From Sinorhizobium alkalisoli (lineage in GTDB: Bacteria > Pseudomonadota > Alphaproteobacteria > Rhizobiales > Rhizobiaceae): a stretch of 64,000 nt of DNA. The stretch's first letter is position 1. The number at the start of each line of letters is the position of its first letter. The notes beneath the pieces were generated by a model that worked only from the letters and a program-made list of their open reading frames with translations, was not told the origin of the DNA and searched no databases. The translations under genes were made by a program, and so were the position numbers. Shown here in pieces: positions 52,293 through 60,816 of the stretch. Location: NCBI RefSeq assembly GCF_008932245.1, contig NZ_CP034910.1:434001-498000 (forward strand), written 5' to 3'.

Positions 52293-52514
52293 ATGAAGAC
52301 TGTGAATCTGATCACGCTCGCGCTCATTGTGGTGGGGGGATTGAACTGGGGTCTTGTCGGCCTTTTCGGACTAGATCTTGTGGCTGCCCTGTTCGGCGCC
52401 GGCTCGGCACTGTCCCGCATCGTCTATGTCGCGGTTGGTGTTGCCGCCGCGGCGCAGCTCGTGCCGCTCTTCTCCGGCTTCGGTGGCGGCAAATTCACCG
52501 CCGAACGGGGCTGA
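52293..52514 (+). CDS. DUF378 small membrane protein
   Basis: The 73-residue protein has two membrane helices (NLITLALIVVGGLNWGLVGL and IVYVAVGVAAAAQLVPLF) and the DUF378 hallmark GGLNWGLVGLF. No known function. ATG 52293 has GGAGG at six bases; it is 51 bases after the fasciclin stop, possibly one transcript. Confidence 0.92.
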   Translation: MKTVNLITLALIVVGGLNWGLVGLFGLDLVAALFGAGSALSRIVYVAVGVAAAAQLVPLFSGFGGGKFTAERG

Positions 52515-52593
52515 TGATCAGAGGCAATCGGACGCAAAGGTCGCTGGAGCACTGGCTGCCTCCCGACGCGGGCATCACCAAAGGCGAAGGATC

Positions 52594-54150
52594 ATGTCTG
52601 TCAAATGGGTGGAAGTGAACGACCGCATGCAGCAGGGCTACCATTATGCCTTGACCGCGACCGCCGGGGAAAACTTTCATGAGGACTTCACGCCGGAGCT
52701 CACACCTGCCGAGATGCTGGCCCTTGGGGTGTTCGGCGGGAAATATATGACGGATTGCCTGGACGAGTTCCCGGAAGAGTGGTTCGTGGGCGCGCGGCTG
52801 TCGCCGCGACGAGACCCGGAACTCAACTACTTCGGAGTCGATGCCGGTCAGCCGCTCAGCGTGTGGCGTGCCAAAGGGTGGATCCATCCCGATGATCCGC
52901 GCGGCTGGTTCCAGTGGTACTGCCGCTATTTCCTGGGTCGGCGGTGGCCGGGTGAAGACGACCGCCAGATCGGGCGATGGAATGCCATGCGGCGCCATCT
53001 GGCCCAGCTTCGCCGCCATTGCGAGCCGTGCGAATGGCGCTGCCGCCCGCGGCAGCGCCAGGCGCTGCTTCAATGGGCTTATGACAGCCGTGGATTTGAA
53101 GGGCCGCAGCCAAGCCTGCGACGTCATCGCCAAGGAGAATCGGCGAACAAACCCACGGCCGCCCTGGGACCTGGATCGCACGCCGGCCCTTCGCCGGCTC
53201 TAACCCTTGTTTGCCGCTCTTTTCGAGCCCTCCCGATCCGAAGCGCGATCCCGGACTTTCATAATCGACGGGCCCTCTTCGCGCCCGCGACTTGCCGAAA
53301 CGGGTTGCGGCGCCGCCTCGGCGCCGGGATGCAGATAGCCGGGATCGAATTCGGCAAGTCGCGCGAGGCCCGCCGGATCCCGGATTATGATGCCGTTGCG
53401 GTGTTGCTCGATCAGCCCCATCGCCTTGAGTTTGCCGATTGTGCGGCTGACATGTTCCGTCGTCAGGCCCAGGAAGTCACCGATCCACCGTTGCGGCAGC
53501 AGGATACGCCTCGCGCGCGACGGCGAGACGCCGGCGAGCTCCCGGCGCAGGCGGAATTCGGTCAGCAGGTGCGCCAGCCGCCGGATCGCAGGGCGTCGAC
53601 CCACGCTCAGCAGGCGCTCGAACAGGATGGAGCGATCACGAGTCTCCTGGTGCAGGAGCAGGATTGGTATCTGCGGATAGCGTGCAAACAGGTCGAGAAC
53701 CCTGCTGGCCGAGATCTCCACGATCTCCACGTCCGTCAGCGCGGCAAGAAAATGGTTCGACTCGCCGAAAAGAATGCAGCCGAGGTCACAGAACCGCGTC
53801 GGAAAGACCAGATCCGCGCTCTGCCTCTCACCGTTCCGCAGGATCCGGTACTGAACCGCCAGTCCTTCGACCAGTATCCTTGCGGCGTCGGCGGGTTCTT
53901 CCGGCCTGTATATCGTATCACCTCGCTGGAACCGGCGGATTTCTCTTGGGGTATTCAGGATCGCCTGCTTTTCCGATTCAGCGAGAGGAAGATGACGGAC
54001 AAATCGTATCATAGCTCCCTTCCGTTCGTGATCGTCCCCTGCCAACCTGAGGGTGCACCGCCTGCGGGAGCGCTGGAACGGGCTGTAGGGCGCCGCGCGT
54101 CCTCGCACACGCATACTGCAGGTTTGCGCAGGGCAGGCAAGGCCCATTGA
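52594..54150 (+). CDS. Conserved hypothetical protein whose frame reads through the antisense strand of the Crp/Fnr gene
   Basis: The first about 165 residues (ATG 52594, GAAGG upstream) form a compact protein: MSVKWVEVNDRMQQGYHYAL, ELTPAEMLALGVFGGKYMTDC, HPDDPRGWFQWYCRYFLGRRWPGEDDRQIGRW, CEPCEWRCRPRQRQALLQWAYDS. This resembles conserved short proteins of about 170 residues. After about 53090 no stop occurs; the frame continues to 54150, antisense to the whole Crp/Fnr gene, with low-complexity sequence. Probably the native stop was lost by an indel near 53090-53100. Function unknown. Confidence 0.55.
   Translation: MSVKWVEVNDRMQQGYHYALTATAGENFHEDFTPELTPAEMLALGVFGGKYMTDCLDEFPEEWFVGARLSPRRDPELNYFGVDAGQPLSVWRAKGWIHPDDPRGWFQWYCRYFLGRRWPGEDDRQIGRWNAMRRHLAQLRRHCEPCEWRCRPRQRQALLQWAYDSRGFEGPQPSLRRHRQGESANKPTAALGPGSHAGPSPALTLVCRSFRALPIRSAIPDFHNRRALFAPATCRNGLRRRLGAGMQIAGIEFGKSREARRIPDYDAVAVLLDQPHRLEFADCAADMFRRQAQEVTDPPLRQQDTPRARRRDAGELPAQAEFGQQVRQPPDRRASTHAQQALEQDGAITSLLVQEQDWYLRIACKQVENPAGRDLHDLHVRQRGKKMVRLAEKNAAEVTEPRRKDQIRALPLTVPQDPVLNRQSFDQYPCGVGGFFRPVYRITSLEPADFSWGIQDRLLFRFSERKMTDKSYHSSLPFVIVPCQPEGAPPAGALERAVGRRASSHTHTAGLRRAGKAH
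53200..54012 (-). CDS. Crp/Fnr-family transcriptional regulator
   Basis: The 270-residue regulator has a cyclic-nucleotide-type beta-roll (IRRFQRGDTIYRPEEPADAARILVEGLAVQYRIL...DLGCILFGESNHFLAAL), a dimer helix and a helix-turn-helix (RRILLPQRWIGDFLGLTTEHVSRTIGKLKAMGLI). Recognition helix EHVSR has the Glu-Ser-Arg pattern of Fnr-type binding to TTGAT-N4-ATCAA. The N-terminal Fe-S cysteine cluster of Fnr is absent, so it is a FixK/NnrR-like member. ATG 54012 has AGGGAG upstream. A matching box lies at 54163. Confidence 0.9.
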   Translation of the reverse strand: MIRFVRHLPLAESEKQAILNTPREIRRFQRGDTIYRPEEPADAARILVEGLAVQYRILRNGERQSADLVFPTRFCDLGCILFGESNHFLAALTDVEIVEISASRVLDLFARYPQIPILLLHQETRDRSILFERLLSVGRRPAIRRLAHLLTEFRLRRELAGVSPSRARRILLPQRWIGDFLGLTTEHVSRTIGKLKAMGLIEQHRNGIIIRDPAGLARLAEFDPGYLHPGAEAAPQPVSASRGREEGPSIMKVRDRASDREGSKRAANKG

Positions 54151-54162
54151 TGATGACTGTCC

Positions 54163-54176
54163 ATGATCTGGATCAA
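54163..54176. promoter_or_regulatory. Predicted Fnr/FixK-type box
   Basis: ATGAT-CTGG-ATCAA, 9 of 10 matches to TTGAT-N4-ATCAA. It lies between the divergent Crp/Fnr gene and the small gene at 54260, 84 bases before the latter start and 151 from the former. Confidence 0.6.
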
Positions 54177-54259
54177 TGATCGCTGTGGATTGTTTTGGCT
54201 ATTTTAGCACGACTTAAGACAATATTCGCCTGGCCGTGCTGACAGATTGGGAGAAGACG

Positions 54260-54547
54260 ATGGGTGCATACTCGACAAACCGTTTTCACCGGGTGGAGCG
54301 TCAGGAGCAGACAGTACCCGGGCCGGATTTCCGCGTGACCTACTCCAGAAGCTCGGGATGGCAGATCCAGATCGTTTCACGGCAAGGGCATGAATGGGTC
54401 AGGGCAAATGCGAGCTCGGCACTCTTCAACTATGATGGCGGTCGCATCGTGACCGACCTCGCTGGCGTCAATCTCCTCGTGTACAACGCGCGAACGGACG
54501 GATTGAAGACCGAGTATATCGGCCCGCGTCGTATCCTCACATTTTGA
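54260..54547 (+). CDS. Small hypothetical protein
   Basis: The 95-residue protein MGAYSTNRFHRVERQEQTVPG... has no membrane helix; it looks like a beta-rich protein (FRVTYSRSSGWQIQIVSR, DGLKTEYIGPRRILTF). ATG 54260 has GGGAGAAG upstream, which supports translation. The Fnr box 84 bases upstream suggests oxygen- or nitrogen oxide-linked expression. I recognise no family. Confidence 0.6.
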   Translation: MGAYSTNRFHRVERQEQTVPGPDFRVTYSRSSGWQIQIVSRQGHEWVRANASSALFNYDGGRIVTDLAGVNLLVYNARTDGLKTEYIGPRRILTF

Positions 54548-54588
54548 CCGCGCACCTTTTGCGGAACGACACCGTCGCTGGCGGCTTC

Positions 54589-54694
54589 TACAGCGCCGCG
54601 CGCTTATCAGACGACGCAAAGGTCGCTGTAGCACTTTGGATCACTGCATGTCTTTGCCCTTAAATCGAGGTCGATTTGAGGAGACATACAGCAG
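54589..54694. repeat. RIME1-type repeat, copy 4
   Basis: Same two-palindrome structure as copy 1: 54589-54630 (TACAGCG...CGCTGTA) then an arm pair around AAATCGAGGTCGATTT. It lies just before the small gene at 54731. Confidence 0.82.
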
Positions 54695-54730
54695 GCGGGA
54701 ACCGCCGGCTTCCCAACGGAGGGAGCGGTC

Positions 54731-54952
54731 ATGAACCGGCACCTTGCAGTGTCGACAGAGGTGCGGGCCGCGATTGCCACTTATCTGCGCGACAGGCGGG
54801 GAACGCTCGTGGAGATCAGCGATGCGGTCCGGGCCGTGCGGCGCAGAGTTCCGCATGTCAGGCTGAGCGATCGGCAAATCGGCGATGCCATTGCAGCCGA
54901 GGCGGTGAAGATCAACTGTGCTGTCTTCTTCGACGGTCGGAAAGACGCTTGA
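54731..54952 (+). CDS. Small hypothetical protein
   Basis: The 73-residue protein starts MNRHLAVSTEVRAAIATYLRD and is mostly helical and charged (DRRGTLVEISDAVRAVRRRVPHVRLSDRQIGDAIAAEAVKINCAVFFDG), which resembles a small winged-helix. GGAGGGAG stands ten bases before ATG. Family not recognised. Confidence 0.6.
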   Translation: MNRHLAVSTEVRAAIATYLRDRRGTLVEISDAVRAVRRRVPHVRLSDRQIGDAIAAEAVKINCAVFFDGRKDA

Positions 54953-55371
54953 CCGCACCGGGAGCGACCCGTCAACACAACTGTACCGGTCCCGGGAGCA
55001 GATGCGGTTTGACGGTGGTCAATGCCCCTCGACGCGCCGGATGCAACAGTATTTCTCTATTGCACCGGGAGTCGATCGCGATGAAACGTACTGGCGACCA
55101 TTCCGATTACTTACCTGACGCTGATGTATCTGGCTTTCGTGAGTCAGGAGTAATTTCGCTCCGCGACGGCAGTTGAGGCGCAGCGGCTCGCCCAGCCCTT
55201 TGCGAATGGCTGGCCGGGCATATCTCTTTTCAAGGCTCTCCCGGTTAAGCTCCTGACGGTGCCGCCGACATTCTGACGAAAGTGCCGGATGCGCAGCTTC
55301 AAAGATGGACAACGTCCCTTGTGCTTCCGGGGAACGCTGGGCGCCGTAATCTTCAGCGGAAGGCGATGATC
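54953..55371. other. Intergenic stretch, no gene supported
   Basis: About 420 bases before the P-type ATPase. Short frames have no convincing start. The ATPase promoter must lie here; GGAAGG at 55358-55363 is its ribosome-binding site. Confidence 0.45.
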
Positions 55372-58254
55372 ATGCCGCGCAATGCAGATCGGGCGCCAGC
55401 CCCTGATAAGGCCGCCGAGGGCGGCCCGATCCGCAAGGACGAGTCCTATCGTCAGACTGTCGAGCAACTGGCTGCGGCCCTTGAATCCGACACGGAAACC
55501 GGCCTTGGCGCCGAGGAGGCCGCGCGGCGGCTGTCCCGGTTCGGGCGCAACGAATTGACACAGGAAAAGCCGCCCTCGCGCTGGCGCCGATTTCTCTCCC
55601 AGTTCAACGACGTCCTCGTGCTGCTCCTGATTGCGGCGGCGGTGATCTCCGGTCTGCTGTGGCTGGTCGAACGGGATACGCAACTGCCCTACGAGGCCAT
55701 CGCAATCCTTGCCATCGTCTTGCTCAACGCCGCCATCGGCTATCTCCAGGAGGCACGGGCGACCGAAGCCGTTTCTGCGCTGCGACAGATGACGGCCGTT
55801 CAATCGACGGTTCTGCGCGACAATGAGCAGCGGGAGATCGCCATTGCCGAGCTGGTGCCCGGGGACGTCCTTCTGCTCGAGGAAGGCGATACCGTTTCGG
55901 CGGATGCGCGGCTGATCGAGGCGGCGAGCCTTCGCGCAATCGAGGCGGCGCTCACCGGAGAAAGCCAGCCGGTCGCCAAGGACACCGAGCCGCTCGCACG
56001 GGCGGCAGCGCTCGGCGACCGCAGCAACATGGTCTTCAGCGGGACCTCCGTCGCCCGCGGGCGCGGCCGCGCGATCATCACGGCTACCGGCATGCGGACG
56101 GAAATGGGGCGGATCGCCGGACTGCTCAAGGTGACGCGGGATGAGCGGACGCCGCTCCAGCGCGAGCTCGACCGGCTCGGCCGCTTCCTCGGCGCAGCGG
56201 TCGTCGTCATCGCCACCTCCATCATCGCGATGATCCTGTTGATCGAAGAGATCGACGGACTCACCGCCCTGTTCGACGTCCTGATCTTCGGCGTCGCGAT
56301 CGCGGTTGCCGCGGTGCCGGAAGGGCTTCCGGCGATCATCACGACCGTGCTCGCGATCGGGGTACAGCGCATGGCGGCGCGCAATGCGGTCATCCGCCAC
56401 CTGACGGCGGTCGAAACACTCGGCTCCGCCGACGTCATCGTCTCCGACAAGACCGGCACGCTGACCCGCAACGAAATGACGGTCCGGCGGGTGGTGACGG
56501 CGAGCGGGGCGGTCGAGTTCGAAGGGACGGGCGATGCGCCCGAGGGCGCCATGCATCGTCCAGGAGGCGAGGCGGTCGAGGGCGCACTCAAGGAGGAGGT
56601 GCTGCTTGCACTGGCCGCCGGCGCCCGCGCCAACAATGCTCGGATCGAGAATGAGGAAGGTCGCTGGACGGTCAAGGGTGATCCGACGGAGGGGGCACTC
56701 GTTGTCGCCGCATGCAGGGCGGGGCTCGGCGAAGAGGTCGCCGACCGCTTCGAGCGGGTGCACGAAATCCCCTTCTCCTCCGAGCGCAAGCTGATGAGCA
56801 CGATCCATGAGGACGGCGACGCGGGCCCCATTCGCCTCTTCACAAAGGGGGCGCCGGAAGTGCTTCTGTCGCGCTCGACGCAGGAGTTGGTCGGCTCAAA
56901 GCCTCGGCCGCTTACTGAGGAACGGCGCTCGGCAATTCAGTCCGCCAATGAAGAACTCGCGGGGCAAGCGCTGAGAACGCTTGCAACGGGCTATCGTTCG
57001 CTGCCTTCCGCTGAGCTTGGCGGAGGTGACGGCAGATCGGCGGAACGGGACCTCATCTTCCTCGGCCTTATCGGCATCATGGATCCGCCGCGGGAGGAGG
57101 CGAAGCGGGCGGTTGCGCGGGCTCGTTCGGCCGGCATCCGGCCGGTCATGGTCACGGGGGACCATCCCCGTACCGCGGCCGTGATCGCGCGCGAGCTCGG
57201 CATCACCGAGGACGAGCGGGCCGTGACCGGCACCGAACTCGAAACCATGTCCGATGAGGATATCGACCGTGTCGTTGCGGAGACCTCGGTCTTTGCCCGC
57301 GTCGACCCGGAGCACAAGCTGCGCATCGTCGAGGCCCTCCGGCGGGCGGGCCTCACCGTCGCCATGACGGGCGACGGAGTCAACGACGCGCCGGCACTCA
57401 AGACCTCGGATATCGGCATCGCCATGGGCATCACCGGCACGGATGTTTCCAAGGAAGCCTCGGACATGGTGCTGGCGGACGACAATTTCGCGACGATCGT
57501 CGCTGCCGTCGAGGAAGGACGGACGATCTTCGCCAATATCCGCAAATTCATGCGTTACCTGCTCTCCTCGAACATCGGCGAGGTCATGACGATGGTCTTC
57601 GGCGTGCTCCTGGCAGAAGCGATCGGGCTCAGGGCAGCGGGAAGCGGCGGCATCGTGCTGCCGCTGCTGGCCACCCAAATCCTCTGGATCAACCTGGTCA
57701 CGGATGGAGCCCCCGCCCTGGCGCTCGGGGCCGACCCGGCCGATCCCGATCAGATGAGCAGACCGCCGCGACCGCGCGACGAGGGGGCGGTCACGCCGCG
57801 CATGTGGATGGGGATCGCCTTCGTCGGCGTCATCATGGCGGCAGGCACCATCCTCGTGCTCGATGCCTCGCTGCCGGGCGGCTTCATCGACGGCTCTGGC
57901 ACGCTCGTCTATGGTCGGACCATGGCGTTCACCACCTTGATGCTGTTCCAGCTCTTCAACGTTTTCAGCGCGCGCTCCGACGAGCAGAGCGCATTTGTCG
58001 GCCTGTTCGCCAACCGATGGCTCTGGGTCGCGGTCGGCCTCTCGCTCGCCTTGCATGCCGCCGTGATCTACCTGCCGTTTTTGCAGGCGGCATTCTCCAC
58101 CGTCGCAATCGGCGTTGGCGATTGGGCGTTCTGCGCCGCCGCGGCGAGTTCCGTGCTGTGGCTGCGCGAGATCGAGAAGGTCTTCACGCGCCGGCTGGTC
58201 GCCAAAATCGGTCCTGCGCGGGCGACCGAAGGGCCGATGCCCACTGAGCCATGA
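55372..58254 (+). CDS. Cation-transporting P-type ATPase, type II (Ca2+-like)
   Basis: The 960-residue P2-type ATPase has the N-terminal cation domain (EQLAAALESDTETGLGAEEAARRLSRFGRNEL), TGES actuator loop, TM4 cation motif VPEGLP, phosphorylation site DKTGTLT, hinge GDGVNDAPALK and TM6 NLVTDGAPALALG, followed by C-terminal helices. The VPEGLP and NxxTD pattern fits the Ca2+/Mn2+-exporting PacL/PMCA-like group. ATG 55372 (or 55366) is behind GGAAGG. Confidence 0.92.
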   Translation: MPRNADRAPAPDKAAEGGPIRKDESYRQTVEQLAAALESDTETGLGAEEAARRLSRFGRNELTQEKPPSRWRRFLSQFNDVLVLLLIAAAVISGLLWLVERDTQLPYEAIAILAIVLLNAAIGYLQEARATEAVSALRQMTAVQSTVLRDNEQREIAIAELVPGDVLLLEEGDTVSADARLIEAASLRAIEAALTGESQPVAKDTEPLARAAALGDRSNMVFSGTSVARGRGRAIITATGMRTEMGRIAGLLKVTRDERTPLQRELDRLGRFLGAAVVVIATSIIAMILLIEEIDGLTALFDVLIFGVAIAVAAVPEGLPAIITTVLAIGVQRMAARNAVIRHLTAVETLGSADVIVSDKTGTLTRNEMTVRRVVTASGAVEFEGTGDAPEGAMHRPGGEAVEGALKEEVLLALAAGARANNARIENEEGRWTVKGDPTEGALVVAACRAGLGEEVADRFERVHEIPFSSERKLMSTIHEDGDAGPIRLFTKGAPEVLLSRSTQELVGSKPRPLTEERRSAIQSANEELAGQALRTLATGYRSLPSAELGGGDGRSAERDLIFLGLIGIMDPPREEAKRAVARARSAGIRPVMVTGDHPRTAAVIARELGITEDERAVTGTELETMSDEDIDRVVAETSVFARVDPEHKLRIVEALRRAGLTVAMTGDGVNDAPALKTSDIGIAMGITGTDVSKEASDMVLADDNFATIVAAVEEGRTIFANIRKFMRYLLSSNIGEVMTMVFGVLLAEAIGLRAAGSGGIVLPLLATQILWINLVTDGAPALALGADPADPDQMSRPPRPRDEGAVTPRMWMGIAFVGVIMAAGTILVLDASLPGGFIDGSGTLVYGRTMAFTTLMLFQLFNVFSARSDEQSAFVGLFANRWLWVAVGLSLALHAAVIYLPFLQAAFSTVAIGVGDWAFCAAAASSVLWLREIEKVFTRRLVAKIGPARATEGPMPTEP

Positions 58255-58330
58255 CCCGCGCCTTCGGCCATCTGCTCGCCTGTGACGAGCAGATGGATGC
58301 GGAAATGGCGTATCCGAAAATCAGTTCCTA

Positions 58331-58442
58331 CTTGCATGTCTCATTTAATCGACCTCGATTTAAGGACAAAGACGTGCAGTATTTCAAAGAGTTACAATCT
58401 TTGCCCGTCTAAAAGCGTCTGAAAAGACGCGCGGCGCCGTAG
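58331..58442. repeat. RIME1-type repeat, copy 5 (inverted)
   Basis: Opposite orientation to copy 1: arm pair around ATCGACCTCGAT first, then TTACAATC...GGCGCCGTAGA with central GTCTGAAAAGAC. It fills most of the gap after the ATPase. The rest of the 58443-58760 stretch shows no gene. Confidence 0.8.
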
Positions 58443-58760
58443 AGCGCGTTTTCCAGAATATGCCCCCGGGGCCGTGGTAGAGCGCTTCCCAAATCAGCTC
58501 CACTGGTTTACCCCGTCCGGTTGTGCCTCATCGGCCGAACCGGAGCGCATTTCGCTTGTTCGGTCCGGATTTCGAATCGATCCGGGTCTCTGGTTGGCCG
58601 AAGCCCCGCTGGGAGGGGGTGCCGAGACCTCTCCGAAGTGCCCAGCAGCCCTCCAAGGCCACACCGGAAGTCCGTTGTTTCCGCTCCGAGGGAACAAGGC
58701 TGCGCGTTGATAGTTCGAATCAAATCAGAATTTGGCCACACAATCCCGGGAGGAGCCAGA

Positions 58761-59342
58761 ATGAGCAACGAAGACAATTCCCGCGTGCCGAGTGATCCAT
58801 CCGGCCTGCCAAGAACCTCACCCGGCGCCGATGTTCCACAGGACGAAGGCATCGAGAGAACGCGCGAGACCGGAGCGGGGCGCGACCTGCAGAAAGCGCT
58901 TTGGGAAGACCTGGACGAGGGCCGGCGGTTTGCCAAGGAGCAAGTCGAGCAAGTCAAGACGGACGTCACCCGCAAGGCCGAAGGCCAGAAGAACGTGGCG
59001 GCACGCCAGTTGAGCGGCGTCGGAACGGCCATCGAGAAGGTCGGCGCCGAACTCGAGCAGTCCGATCGACAGGCGCTCGGCCGCTATGCCAAACAGATCG
59101 GCAGTTCGCTTCAGAAATTTGCCCGCCAGGTGGAGGGCCGAAGCCTCGGCGAGATCGCCGCCGTGGCCGAAGATTTCGGCCGCAGGCAGCCGCTCGCCTT
59201 TCTCGGCCTTGCGGCCATTGCGGGTTTGAGCGCCAGCCGCTTCCTCGTCGCCTCTTCTGAACGCCGTACCCGACGGGAAGCCGGGCAATCGCCCTTGCCG
59301 GAAGGGCCGCGTCAAACCCAGGAGGACCTGCGCAATGGTTAA
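58761..59342 (+). CDS. Membrane-associated hypothetical protein, first gene of a three-gene membrane operon
   Basis: The 193-residue protein has a polar N-terminus, helical central region (ALWEDLDEGRRFAKEQVEQVKTDV; GRYAKQIGSSLQKFARQVEGRSLGEIAAVAEDFGRRQP) and one membrane helix at about 150-170 (LAFLGLAAIAGLSASRFLVAS). ATG is behind GGGAGGAG. The stop overlaps the next gene by eight bases. It is similar in plan to rhizobial 'nutrient deprivation-induced' proteins. Confidence 0.8.
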   Translation: MSNEDNSRVPSDPSGLPRTSPGADVPQDEGIERTRETGAGRDLQKALWEDLDEGRRFAKEQVEQVKTDVTRKAEGQKNVAARQLSGVGTAIEKVGAELEQSDRQALGRYAKQIGSSLQKFARQVEGRSLGEIAAVAEDFGRRQPLAFLGLAAIAGLSASRFLVASSERRTRREAGQSPLPEGPRQTQEDLRNG

Positions 59343-59754
59343 TCAACGAGATGATCGCCCGCTGACCGAGCTCCTGACCGGGCTGGTATCGGACATATCC
59401 GGGCTCTTCCGCAAGGAAATCGATCTTGCAAAGGCCGAGGCATCGGAAAACCTCAACCGTGCGGTCGGCAGCATAGAAACGCTTCTCATCGGGCTGGTCT
59501 TCGCCATCGGCGCCATCGGCGTGCTGCTGGCGGCGGTCGTAAAGGGGCTGGCGGCATTTCTCGTCGCCCAAGGCATGACCGAGCCGAATGCCGACGCGCT
59601 GTCCGCCGCCGTCGTCGGTGCCGTCGTCGCCTTGCTCGCCTGGGCAATGGTGTCGCGTGGCCTTTCGACACTGCGGGACGGGAGTTTCAAGTTCGACAGA
59701 ACGGCAGCGTCGTTGCGGCGTGATGTCGACGTCGTGAAGGAGAGAGTGCCATGA
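59335..59754 (+). CDS. Phage holin family/DUF1469 membrane protein
   Basis: The 139-residue protein with start LTELLTGLVSDISGLFRKEIDLAKAE and two membrane helices (LLIGLVFAIGAIGVLLAAVV and ALSAAVVGAVVALLAWAMV) fits the PF07332 group (named phage holin family, though not in a phage here). The stop overlaps the next start (ATGA). Confidence 0.85.
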   Translation: MVNQRDDRPLTELLTGLVSDISGLFRKEIDLAKAEASENLNRAVGSIETLLIGLVFAIGAIGVLLAAVVKGLAAFLVAQGMTEPNADALSAAVVGAVVALLAWAMVSRGLSTLRDGSFKFDRTAASLRRDVDVVKERVP

Positions 59755-60713
59755 ACGCTTACGCGCACTCGGCTGCCGAGCTGCAGCGAGAGATTGAGGC
59801 CGACCGCGAGAAAATCGAAGCACGGCTCCATGCGATCCAGGATCGCATGTCGCCCGGCCAGCTGATGGATGAGGTGATCCACTACGCCAGGGCGAGCGGC
59901 GGCAACGACTATCTGCACAATCTCGGCGTGGCCCTGCGGTCGAATCCCATTCCGGTCGCGCTTGCAGGGATCAGCATTGCATGGCTGATCGCCAACCCAG
60001 GCTCCCGGGCGCCCAAATACAACGAACCCGAGCCTGACCAATATCCGCTGGCAACGGTCAACGGCCCGATCAGGCGCACCGGCCCCGTGGAAGAGAGCTT
60101 CGGCGAACGCTACAGCCACTTTGCCGATGAAACGGGCAACCGCTTCCGGGCGCTCACGGATGCCACCGGTCGCCGCGCAGGGCACTTCGTCGACCAAGGT
60201 GGCAAGATGTATCGTGGCTTCGCCGACGCCGCGGGCAAGCAGATCGACGACATACGCGACGAAACCGGCGCTCTTTTCGAAGAGGCCACCGGCTGGACAT
60301 CGCGGACATGGCGGCAGGTGAGCGAATCGACGAGCCGCATGGCCCACTCCATCGCCGAAACCGGCAGATCCGTCGCCGGTAGCGTACGCACCGCCGGCGG
60401 GTCGGTGGGAGAGGAGACTGCCCGCCTGAACGCAGCCATCCTCAAGCATTTTCGCGATCAGCCTCTGGTCGGCGGAGCGCTCGCATTCGCCGTCGGCGCT
60501 GCCATCGGAGCCGCGCTACCCCGCACAGAAGCCGAGGACGAGGCTATGGGGGAGGCGTCGGACCGGGTGCGCGAAGATATCGCCGACAGGGCGAGTGAAG
60601 CGGCCAGCGAGGCTGTGGGTGCTGCCGAGAAGGTCGTGCAGAAATCGAGCGATGCCGCGCTCGAAGCCCATGACGCGGCGCTGGAGCGGCTACGGGAAAC
60701 GCTGCGGGAGTGA
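59751..60713 (+). CDS. DUF3618-domain membrane-associated protein
   Basis: The 320-residue protein has a DUF3618 start (AELQREIEADREKIEARLHAIQDRMSPGQLMDEV), a membrane helix at about 60-84 (LRSNPIPVALAGISIAWLIANPG), long helical repeats with RFRALTDATGRRAGHFVDQ, then a second hydrophobic stretch at about 238-253 (LVGGALAFAVGAAIGAALP) and an alanine/glutamate-rich helix. Translationally coupled to the DUF1469 gene. Such modules are found near stress genes; the role is unknown. Confidence 0.83.
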   Translation: MNAYAHSAAELQREIEADREKIEARLHAIQDRMSPGQLMDEVIHYARASGGNDYLHNLGVALRSNPIPVALAGISIAWLIANPGSRAPKYNEPEPDQYPLATVNGPIRRTGPVEESFGERYSHFADETGNRFRALTDATGRRAGHFVDQGGKMYRGFADAAGKQIDDIRDETGALFEEATGWTSRTWRQVSESTSRMAHSIAETGRSVAGSVRTAGGSVGEETARLNAAILKHFRDQPLVGGALAFAVGAAIGAALPRTEAEDEAMGEASDRVREDIADRASEAASEAVGAAEKVVQKSSDAALEAHDAALERLRETLRE

Positions 60714-60730
60714 TCGGTGCCGTCGGTCCG

Positions 60731-60766
60731 GCAGCGCCGCGCGTCTGAAACGACGAGGGGCGCTGC
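60731..60766. repeat. RIME1-related half repeat, copy 6
   Basis: Single palindrome GCAGCGCC...GGCGCTGC with centre GTCTGAAACGAC; the second half is missing. It lies between the DUF3618 and YihY genes. Confidence 0.6.
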
Positions 60767-60816
60767 AAAGCGAAGGGCTTCGACAGGCTGATCGGCAAAC
60801 GAGCGGGAATCGTCAG

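Noticed and set aside
59335..59754. Phage holin annotation as a sign of a prophage
   Set aside because: The family name is historical. No phage structural, integrase or lysis genes are near and the gene is coupled to chromid-type membrane genes.
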